DNA of 5,673 bases, taken from the NCBI GenBank assembly GCA_027335545.1, contig DAHWHV010000297.1, positions 1 to 5,673 of the forward strand, in the 5' to 3' direction. Position 1 is the first letter of the stretch. Each line of letters starts with the position of its first letter. The DNA comes from Clostridia bacterium. Lineage in GTDB: Bacteria; Bacillota_E; RBS10-35; JAJYVN01. Below are positions 1-4,378 of the stretch, one piece after another. The translations under genes and the position numbers were made by a program. The notes beneath the pieces are model-generated. The model was not told the DNA's origin. It worked only from the letters and a program-made list of their open reading frames with translations, and made no database searches.

Positions 1-271
1 GGGCCTGGACGTGCCGGAAGCCGGCGAAGGCGACCAGGGCGCCACCGGCGACGACCAGGCCCACGCCCAGCCGCTCTGTGTTCGCTCCCCCGTGGACGCG
101 CAGGCCCAGCTTCCCCAAGAACAGGACAAACTTCGCCAGGACGACCCCCAGGGCGATCAGGGAGATGCCGGTCCGCACCCACGAGAGGAGCGTCCGCTCC
201 AAGGCCAGCCCCACACGCAGGTCCGGCTCCTCCGTGCCCGTCCGGGACCGGCGCCCCGACTTCCCCTGCAT
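1..271 (-). CDS. DUF202 (YidH-like) small membrane protein, 3' end cut by window edge
   Basis: Translating the minus strand from the ATG at 271 gives 90 residues with no stop before the window edge, so the gene is partial. Residues 22-48 carry the typical DUF202 core: LALERTLLSWVRTG followed by a hydrophobic stretch ending in LAKF. The first membrane segment spans about residues 36-54 and the second about 67-85. The N-terminus (residues 2-19) is charged and probably cytoplasmic. DUF202 proteins are small inner-membrane proteins, usually of about 100-120 residues, with no established biochemical role, so little of the C-terminus should be missing. The start is supported by GGAGG at 286-282, ten bases upstream, and a nearer GGGGAG. 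It is divergent from the oxidoreductase at 883. The family assignment is strong and the function unknown. Confidence 0.88.
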   Translation of the reverse strand, partial: MQGKSGRRSRTGTEEPDLRVGLALERTLLSWVRTGISLIALGVVLAKFVLFLGKLGLRVHGGANTERLGVGLVVAGGALVAFAGFRHVQA

Positions 272-281
272 CGCTCCCCGG

Positions 282-304
282 CCTCCGGTCGGTCGGCCCG
301 ACCG
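282..304 (-). promoter_or_regulatory. Shine-Dalgarno and adjoining 15-bp palindrome upstream of the DUF202 gene
   Basis: GGAGG on the minus strand (286-282) lies 10 nt before the ATG at 271. Just upstream, 290-304 reads CGGTCGG-C-CCGACCG, two perfect 7-bp arms around one base. A one-base centre suits a protein operator better than an RNA hairpin, although a shorter stem with a wider loop could form in the leader and affect ribosome access. No regulator is identifiable. Confidence 0.4.
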
Positions 305-678
305 TCGCGCCGAGTCCCCCTCTCCTGGGACCGAGATGCCCGGGATGGAGCGAACCCCCGGGACGGGTCGGGGCCCAGCGCCGGCCGGGGTCGGCCCGGA
401 CCTCCAGGCCTCCCCGGAGGGCGGCGCACCCAGTCACTGCCGACCCGCGGGCAGGAGGGACAGCCGAAGCCTCGCCACGCCGGCCAGCAGCCCACTGGGG
501 TGGGCGCTGCAACAAAGGCCCTGGCGGCGCCCGCCCGGGGATCGGGCGGCCTGCGCCACACCCCCCCAGAGTACAGCAGTGGGCGCGGGCGCGCCGGGTA
601 CCGACCCGGGGTCCCACCGCTTCGCACAACGGACGGCAGGAGGCCCACGGGGGCGCGCGAAGGCAGCGGTGCATCCGG

Positions 679-702
679 GCCTCGGACGGCGCCGTCCGAG
701 GC
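679..702. repeat. 24-bp perfect palindrome, zero spacer
   Basis: The sequence reads GCCTCGGACGGC and then immediately its exact reverse complement. It lies about 180 nt before the oxidoreductase start. As DNA it resembles a dimeric-regulator operator; as RNA it could fold with about ten base pairs and a 4-nt loop. No T-run follows on either strand, so it is not a classic intrinsic terminator. Confidence 0.7.
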
Positions 703-882
703 GGTTGGACCCCGGACCCGGCCGCGCGCCGCTCGGCCATGGCGGGAAGCGGAGCCGGCCTCGCCCAAGGAGCCCTTGGCGGCGGCCGCGGCGGCGGGGG
801 GCCGGAGGCCCTGGGCCGGGTCTACTGCTCCCCTGCTCCGACCCTGCGTAGGATCTTCGTCTTGAGAATGGTGGTGGGACCG

Positions 883-1857
883 ATGCGCATCGGCTTCGTC
901 GGGGTCGGTCGGCGGATGACCGGCCATATCCGGCGCATCCACGGCATGGCGGACTGCGAGATCGTGGCCTTCTGCGACCTGGCGCCCGAGGCGGGCGCGG
1001 CCCGCGTGGCCGAGTTCGGCGGGTCCGCCCACACGGATGTGCGGCGGATGCTGGAGGCCACCAGGCCGGATGCGGTGTTCATGGGCCTGCCGCCCTTCGG
1101 CCACGGCGACGCGGAGCGGGCGTGCGTGGAGGCCGGCACGCCCTTCTGGCTGGAGAAGCCCGTCCATCTGGACATCGGCGACGCGCGCGAGATCGCCGCC
1201 GCCGTGGCGGCCAAGGGCCTGATCACCTCCGTCGGCTATCAGGAGCGCTACCTGGACATCGTGGAGCGCCTGGAGGCCGAAGTGGCGCGCCGACGCGCGG
1301 GCCTGGCCTTCGGTTACTGGATGGGGGGCAGCCCCTCGGGCTGGTGGGTCCGCAAGGAGAAGTCGGGCGGCCAGGCGGTCGAGCAGACGACCCACGTCTT
1401 CGACTTGGCGCGCCACCTCTTCGGTCCCGCCCGCCGCATCTACGCCGCGGGCCTCACCGGCCTGATCCCGCCGGATGGGGTCCGGAACATCGAGGACGCC
1501 TCGGCCGCCACGATCGAATTCGCCGGGGGCGTCGTCGCCGTGGTCGCCTCCGCCTGCTACCTCCAGGTGGGGCAGGGCGTGCCGGCGGGACTGGATGTCT
1601 TCTGTCGGGACGGCAACCTCAGGTATCAGCGGCGCCGGTCCGTGACGCTGACCACTGCCGAGGGCAGCACCACCTGGATCAACCAAAACAACTCCGAGGC
1701 GGATATGCTCACGGCCTTCCTGGAGGCCGTCCGCGCCAAGGACGCCACCCGGGTGCGCTGCCCCTACACCCAGGGGGTGGAGGCGGTCGAACTCTCCCTG
1801 GCCGTCAACCGGGCCCTGGAAACCGGCCGGACCGTGGACCTGCCGCTGCCCGCCTGA
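883..1857 (+). CDS. Gfo/Idh/MocA family NAD(P)-dependent oxidoreductase
   Basis: The product is 324 residues, slightly short for this family. The N-terminal Rossmann fold begins MRIGFVGVGRRMTGH, with the dinucleotide loop at residues 7-12, then CEIVAFCDL (25-33) with the acidic D32 expected at the end of beta-2. WLEKPVHLD (89-97) holds the signature EKP whose lysine (K92) is catalytic in the family. GYQERY (118-123) and SGGQAVEQTTHVFDLARHLFG (from 161) form the substrate-side motif, with H171 and D174. The C-terminal half is the beta-sheet substrate domain. Such enzymes oxidise or reduce sugars, inositols or related polyols; the substrate is not predictable. The third glycine of GxGxxG is Met (M12). 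An upstream in-frame ATG at 868 would add five residues; 883 is preferred because MRIGFVGVG is the usual family beginning, though its ribosome site (GGTGGG) is weak. It appears monocistronic. Confidence 0.93.
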   Translation: MRIGFVGVGRRMTGHIRRIHGMADCEIVAFCDLAPEAGAARVAEFGGSAHTDVRRMLEATRPDAVFMGLPPFGHGDAERACVEAGTPFWLEKPVHLDIGDAREIAAAVAAKGLITSVGYQERYLDIVERLEAEVARRRAGLAFGYWMGGSPSGWWVRKEKSGGQAVEQTTHVFDLARHLFGPARRIYAAGLTGLIPPDGVRNIEDASAATIEFAGGVVAVVASACYLQVGQGVPAGLDVFCRDGNLRYQRRRSVTLTTAEGSTTWINQNNSEADMLTAFLEAVRAKDATRVRCPYTQGVEAVELSLAVNRALETGRTVDLPLPA

Positions 1858-1870
1858 CGGCCGATCGCGC

Positions 1871-1912
1871 GCGGTTGCGTTCCAGGGCCCTGCGGCCTGC
1901 GAACGCAACCGC
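1871..1912. terminator. Long hairpin between convergent genes, possible bidirectional terminator
   Basis: GCGGTTGCGTTC (1871-1882) and its exact complement GAACGCAACCGC (1901-1912) form a 12-bp perfect stem around an 18-nt loop that itself contains the palindrome CAGGGCCCTG (1883-1892). It starts 13 nt after the oxidoreductase stop and lies between two convergent genes, the usual place for a terminator. Neither strand has a T-run next to it, so its termination activity is inferred. Confidence 0.5.
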
Positions 1913-1958
1913 CGCCACGGCCGTGCGGCGACGGGCCGGGCCCCGGCCGGTGCACTGG

Positions 1959-2004
1959 GCATCCGCGTCCTCGGAGCGGACCCTGCCGCTGAAGGCGCGG
2001 ATGC
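1959..2004. terminator. Nested stem-loop downstream of the toxin gene
   Basis: GCATCCGCG (1959-1967) pairs exactly with CGCGGATGC (1996-2004). Inside the loop, AGCGG (1975-1979) pairs with CCGCT (1986-1990). It lies about 115 nt beyond the toxin stop and could end the toxin-antitoxin transcript. There is no T-run, so this is a weak call. Confidence 0.3.
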
Positions 2005-2118
2005 GCCGCCACCGAGCAGGCGCCGCGCAGCGTCGATGCCCTGCTGCGGTCGCTGACGGCGGGCCGGGGGCCATACGCGGACCGGCGCGTACGCAGCGCC
2101 GCTCGGTGCCCGCCGGCT

Positions 2119-2517
2119 TCACGACCCGCCCGGGAACGGCCGCACCAACACCAGGCCCGCCACGGCCGGGAGGTGGCGGGAGGGCGCCGTCGCCAGCGGA
2201 CAGTCCAGTTCCAGGGCCGTCGCCACCACCAGGGCGTCGGCCGGCGGCAGGGCCGTCTCCCCGCCGTGGTCCCGCAGTAGCCGCCCGGCGCGGGCACCGA
2301 TCGCCGCACCGACCGGCTGGGTCTGGAAGAGGCCGAGGAGGTCGCAGACCACGGACTCCGCCTCCCCGTCCAGTCCCTCCCCCGCCATCAACTGCGCCCA
2401 GGCCACGGCGCTGATGCGCAGTTCGCTCCCGCCTTGGACGTGCCCGCGCAGAAACGACGTGCAGGCCGCATCGCCCCGCAGGTGACCCATCAGCAGCGAG
2501 GCATCCAGCAGCAGCAT
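2119..2517 (-). CDS. vapC: PIN-domain toxin, VapC-like, with substituted second acidic residue
   Basis: The product is 132 residues, the normal size for a VapC ribonuclease, which in this family cleaves specific RNAs using a metal-binding acidic cluster. Visible PIN elements in order are MLLLDASLL with D5; ISAVAWAQLMAG (35-46), matching the usual I-S-x-x-x-x-E-L-x-x-G motif but with Q42 in place of the conserved glutamate; and PPADALVVATALEL (91-104) with D94. The last motif, CPLATAPSRHLPAV (106-119), aligns with the usual LVT-x-N-x-x-x-F segment but lacks the Asn and any acidic residue. The ATG at 2517 overlaps the antitoxin stop as TGATG, implying translational coupling; GAGG at 2528-2525 lies 7 nt upstream. 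A longer in-frame start at 2589 would sit inside the antitoxin and is rejected. The fold assignment is strong; catalytic competence is doubtful. Confidence 0.88.
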   Translation of the reverse strand: MLLLDASLLMGHLRGDAACTSFLRGHVQGGSELRISAVAWAQLMAGEGLDGEAESVVCDLLGLFQTQPVGAAIGARAGRLLRDHGGETALPPADALVVATALELDCPLATAPSRHLPAVAGLVLVRPFPGGS

Positions 2518-2879
2518 CACGGGGCCTCGCCACCCGGAGCGCCGTCCGTTCCCCACGGCCCCGCGCCCGTCGGGTCCCCGGCGGCCCACGCCTGGCGACC
2601 GCGCAGGGCCCCCGCGGTGCGAGCGAGCACGGCGAGTCGTTCCCCCTCCTCACCGGGGGAGCCGAGCCCGCGACCCGGTGGCGCAGGGCTGGGCCGCGCC
2701 CGATAGGCCCCCGCCGACTCCCCCGCCCCCGCCGACTCCCCACCCTGCGCCAGCACGGCGCGCAGCCCGCGGCGCAGCACCTCCGCCAGGGGGACACCCA
2801 ACTCCGCGGCGCGCTCCTTGGCGGCACGGTGTTCCGCGGGCTTCAGCCGCACGTTGGTCAGGATGCGGTCCTCGGGCAT
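2517..2879 (-). CDS. Ribbon-helix-helix antitoxin (VapB-like) with long low-complexity tail
   Basis: The product is 120 residues. Residues 6-45 look like a ribbon-helix-helix DNA-binding domain: strand ILTNVRLKP, helix AEHRAAKERAAEL, turn GVP, helix LAEVLRRGLRAVL. Such antitoxins dimerise on DNA to repress their own operon and bind the toxin through the C-terminus. Residues 80-98 (ERLAVLARTAGALRGRQAW) could be the toxin-binding helix. VapB proteins usually have about 70-90 residues; the excess here is a Gly/Ala/Pro-rich linker and tail, including the tandem unit GESAGA twice at 47-58. The start at 2879 is backed by GGGGGGA (2891-2885), 5 nt upstream; an in-frame ATG at 2975 would add 32 residues lacking family features. 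It is first in the operon, directly upstream of and overlapping the toxin gene. RHH and antitoxin roles are inferred from motif and context. Confidence 0.8.
   Translation of the reverse strand: MPEDRILTNVRLKPAEHRAAKERAAELGVPLAEVLRRGLRAVLAQGGESAGAGESAGAYRARPSPAPPGRGLGSPGEEGERLAVLARTAGALRGRQAWAAGDPTGAGPWGTDGAPGGEAP
2706..2741 (-). repeat. 18-nt tandem repeat, two copies, in frame in the antitoxin
   Basis: Units at 2724-2741 and 2706-2723 differ at one base (2724 c against 2706 g) and encode GESAGA twice (residues 47-58). Being a multiple of three, the repeat keeps the frame. It sits just after the DNA-binding domain and lengthens the linker to the toxin-binding region. Confidence 0.8.
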
Positions 2880-2944
2880 GGACGTCCCCCCAGACAGGCG
2901 CCACCGCGGCGGCGCGGCTTCGAACACCGACCGGATACCACCCC

Positions 2945-2986
2945 GACCACCCAATGACGACGAGCCAAGGACCACCCAGCGACGAC
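2945..2986. repeat. Direct repeat pair upstream of the antitoxin, candidate operator
   Basis: GACCACCCAATGACGAC (2945-2961) recurs as GACCACCCAGCGACGAC (2970-2986), 15 of 17 bases identical with a 25-bp period. A weaker partial match, GAACACCGA, lies at 2922-2930. The pair lies 66-107 nt before the antitoxin start, where an RHH autorepressor would bind. Confidence 0.45.
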
Positions 2987-3025
2987 CGGACCGCTACCGA
3001 ATCCCCACCGCATCGCCACCGGAGC

Positions 3026-3036
3026 ACCATTATGGT
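3026..3036 (-). promoter_or_regulatory. Palindrome containing a -10-like hexamer, possible toxin-antitoxin promoter
   Basis: ACCAT-T-ATGGT is an 11-nt palindrome in one of the few AT-richer patches of the intergenic region. On the minus strand, CATAAT at 3034-3029 matches the -10 consensus at five of six positions. No -35 match is seen 16-18 bp upstream, and the leader to the antitoxin ATG would be about 145 nt, so this is tentative. Confidence 0.25.
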
Positions 3037-3292
3037 ATCTCCTGCTGCCGCCGCCGTCCAGGGGGGACCGGGGACCGGCCCTGGGTGCGTCGGCCGCCCC
3101 CTGCGCGCACCCGCCTGAGGAAGGAGGGGCTGGGGGCCACTTGGGGAGCGGTGCGGCGCGACGCGCGCCCTGGGCGGGCACCTCCCCTTGGAGCGCATCC
3201 GAGGGCCGTCCCCATCGCCGCGACGGCGCGGGCCGGCGCCGCCGCGCCCAGGCTGGCCGGGGACCCTGTTCCCGGGGGTGCGGCTTGTGCTA

Positions 3293-3308
3293 CGTTTCTG
3301 CTGAAACG
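3293..3308. promoter_or_regulatory. AT-rich palindrome, operator-like
   Basis: CGTTTC-TGCT-GAAACG has perfect 6-bp arms around 4 nt and stands out by base composition from its GC-rich surroundings. It lies about 310 nt before the lipoprotein start and 415 nt before the antitoxin start. TACGTT at 3291-3296 overlaps it as a weak -10. The role is unknown. Confidence 0.3.
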
Positions 3309-3459
3309 CCCCTGTGGCGGCGGGCGGGGTGGTCGGCGACCCTGGAGCCGCGCCAGCGACCCGCGGGCCCCGGGGCAACCGGGCCCAGCCGCCAGGGGGA
3401 GTCGCGCGGTGGGCGGCACGGCCCCCCGCCACCGCCCGACCGCCCCGTCGGAACCGCGC

Positions 3460-3468
3460 AAGGAGGTG
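3460..3468 (+). other. Perfect extended Shine-Dalgarno without a standard start codon
   Basis: AAGGAGGTG is fully complementary to the 16S rRNA 3' end. No ATG, GTG or TTG lies within 15 nt downstream. A CTG at 3477, 8 nt away, is in frame with the lipoprotein and would add 48 Arg/Pro-rich residues. It may be chance, a relic, or a non-canonical start. Confidence 0.3.
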
Positions 3469-3508
3469 CCCGCACCCTGCCGCACCGCCGACCCCCACGC
3501 CAGGGAAC

Positions 3509-3585
3509 GCCTCGGAGGCCGACGCAGGGCGCCAGAGGCGCCCCCCCTACCCCGAGGGGTGGTGGCCTGGCCGCGGCGCCAGGCC
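3509..3585 (+). other. Cluster of stem-loops in the lipoprotein leader
   Basis: Four inverted repeats follow each other: GCCTC-G-GAGGC (3509-3519), GGGCGCC-AGA-GGCGCCC (3527-3543), ACCC-CGAG-GGGT (3549-3560), and GGCCTGGC with GCCAGGCC (3564-3571 and 3578-3585). They end 20 nt before the AAGGAG at 3605. In DNA this GC-rich some 7-bp stems are expected by chance, so the density and position carry the argument. Confidence 0.35.
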
Positions 3586-3620
3586 CAAGACCAGGGGGTG
3601 GGCGAAGGAGCCGGGCCGCC

Positions 3621-4361
3621 GTGCTGGTCTCCGCGCTCCTGCTCCTCACCGCGTGCGGGCCCAGGCCCGGCACCCGCGCCGGGCGCTGCCCGCGCCCCTT
3701 CAACGCGGGCTCCCGGTTGCCCGGCTTTCTGAATCCGGCGTTTCCCCTCGCCGGGCTGTTCCCGGCCTCCGGGGCCCTGCCGCCCACCGGCGCCCCCGGC
3801 GTGACCCTGGCCGTGCGCACCCGTACCCTCGTGGTCACCTACGGGCAAGCCTTGGAGCGCGGAGCGGTCCACGTCCAGAGCCGGCTCGTCCCCAGCCGCG
3901 CCAGCGGCGCCTGGCGGACCGTGGCGCTGGCCGGGGGTTATACGTTCCAGGCCTTCGGCCCCGCCGTGCCCCTCTTCGGCGTCGTGCCGGCCCCCGTGAT
4001 CTCCGGCCGCCGGGCCCGGGGCCTGCGCCACGTCTGGGTCGTCACCCAGTGGACGGCCGCGCAGCCCATCACGGTGCTCCAGGGGACAGCGGCCCTGGCC
4101 GCCACCGCGTCCAGCCGCCGGCAGGTCCCGCCGGCGGTCGACGCGCGCAACCTCCGCAGGGCCGCCGGCTTCGTGCGCCAGGCCGAGGCCGCGGGCTGGC
4201 GGGCGGTGGGGGTCTTCACGGCCACCCCGGCCTGCGGCGCCACGGCCACGCACCTGGGACCGTTCGGGGCACGCGCCTCGCTGCGCCTGCCGCTGGGCAT
4301 CCCCCTGGAGCTCGTGGTACCCCAATACGGGGCGATGGTCCTCCGCTTGACGGCGCACTGA
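3621..4361 (+). CDS. Predicted lipoprotein of unknown function
   Basis: The product is 246 residues from a GTG start. A hydrophobic run is followed by a lipobox: LVSALLLLTAC, with L9-T10-A11-C12, so the mature protein should be lipidated on C12 and held at the membrane outside the cytoplasm. The rest has no family I recognise. It shows alternating hydrophobic stretches suggesting beta structure (60-75, 83-90, 98-110, 137-142), a Pro/Gly-rich linker (about 30-60), and two more cysteines (C23, C205). AAGGAG at 3605-3610 lies 10 nt before the GTG. From this start the signal peptide lacks the usual basic n-region, whereas the in-frame upstream codons encode GRRSRAA; the true start may lie upstream. 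The TPR-like gene follows after 17 nt, suggesting an operon. Confidence 0.68.
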   Translation: MLVSALLLLTACGPRPGTRAGRCPRPFNAGSRLPGFLNPAFPLAGLFPASGALPPTGAPGVTLAVRTRTLVVTYGQALERGAVHVQSRLVPSRASGAWRTVALAGGYTFQAFGPAVPLFGVVPAPVISGRRARGLRHVWVVTQWTAAQPITVLQGTAALAATASSRRQVPPAVDARNLRRAAGFVRQAEAAGWRAVGVFTATPACGATATHLGPFGARASLRLPLGIPLELVVPQYGAMVLRLTAH

Positions 4362-4378
4362 CGCGACCCCGCCAGGGT

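Larger units (their letters stand above)
272..882. other. Divergent intergenic region, about 610 nt, no gene recognised
   Basis: This stretch separates the minus-strand DUF202 gene from the plus-strand oxidoreductase. All frames translate to Arg/Pro/Gly/Ala-rich sequence with no recognisable domain or plausible start context, as expected for GC-rich non-coding DNA. It holds several inverted repeats: 290-304; CCCAC/GTGGG with extra pairing at 487-510; CCGGGT-accg-ACCCGG at 594-609; and a 24-bp perfect palindrome at 679-702. AGGAGG-like motifs near 453 and 632 have no start codon at a suitable distance. No convincing -35/-10 pair is visible; TAGGAT at 849-854 is the best -10-like hexamer for the oxidoreductase but lacks a partner. 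Confidence 0.6.
1858..2118. other. Convergent intergenic region, 261 nt, rich in inverted repeats
   Basis: No gene is recognised between the oxidoreductase stop (1857) and the toxin stop (2119). Besides the hairpin at 1871-1912, it contains a nested stem at 1959-2004 and an 8-bp inverted repeat, CACCGAGC at 2010-2017 with GCTCGGTG at 2101-2108. The short palindrome GCGTACGC is at 2087-2094. All are compatible with transcript 3' ends of the two facing units. Confidence 0.55.
2880..3620. other. Divergent intergenic region, about 740 nt, no gene recognised
   Basis: This region lies between the minus-strand antitoxin start and the plus-strand lipoprotein start. Translations on both strands are Arg/Pro/Gly-rich without domains. 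It holds the direct repeats at 2945-2986, the palindrome at 3026-3036, the AT-rich palindrome at 3293-3308, a 10-bp stem with one bulged G at 3406-3435, an orphan perfect Shine-Dalgarno at 3460-3468, and clustered stem-loops at 3509-3585. AAGGAGG at 3121-3127 precedes a TTG at 3141 by 13 nt; that TTG opens a reading frame continuous with the lipoprotein, but the intervening 160 codons do not look coding. Confidence 0.5.

Noticed and set aside
849..854. TAGGAT as a -10 promoter element for the oxidoreductase
   Set aside because: It matches only four of six consensus bases and has no -35-like hexamer at the right distance.
739..882. Extended oxidoreductase start at ATG 739
   Set aside because: It would add 48 Gly/Ala/Arg-rich residues before the standard MRIGFVGVG beginning of the family.
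157..1962. A 601-codon open frame on the minus strand covering the oxidoreductase
   Set aside because: It is antisense to a gene with clear family motifs, and its product is Arg/Gly/Pro-rich without domains. This is a shadow typical of GC-rich DNA.
2520..2589. Longer toxin start at 2589
   Set aside because: It would lie inside the antitoxin gene and add 24 Gly/Arg-rich residues before the usual PIN opening MLLLDAS; the TGATG overlap with GAGG upstream fits better.
3062..3077. Short tandem repeat of GGGGACCG
   Set aside because: Two short copies in G-rich sequence are not distinguishable from chance.
3141..3620. N-terminal extension of the lipoprotein from TTG 3141, including a C-x3-C-x2-C pattern near 3259-3285 resembling a radical SAM motif
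   Set aside because: The stretch is Arg/Pro/Gly-rich with poor codon bias, no other radical SAM features, and would bury the signal peptide about 160 residues inside the protein.
2818..3732. A 304-codon plus-strand open frame across the antitoxin promoter region
   Set aside because: It overlaps the antitoxin start antisense and the lipoprotein in another frame, and its product has only low-complexity sequence.
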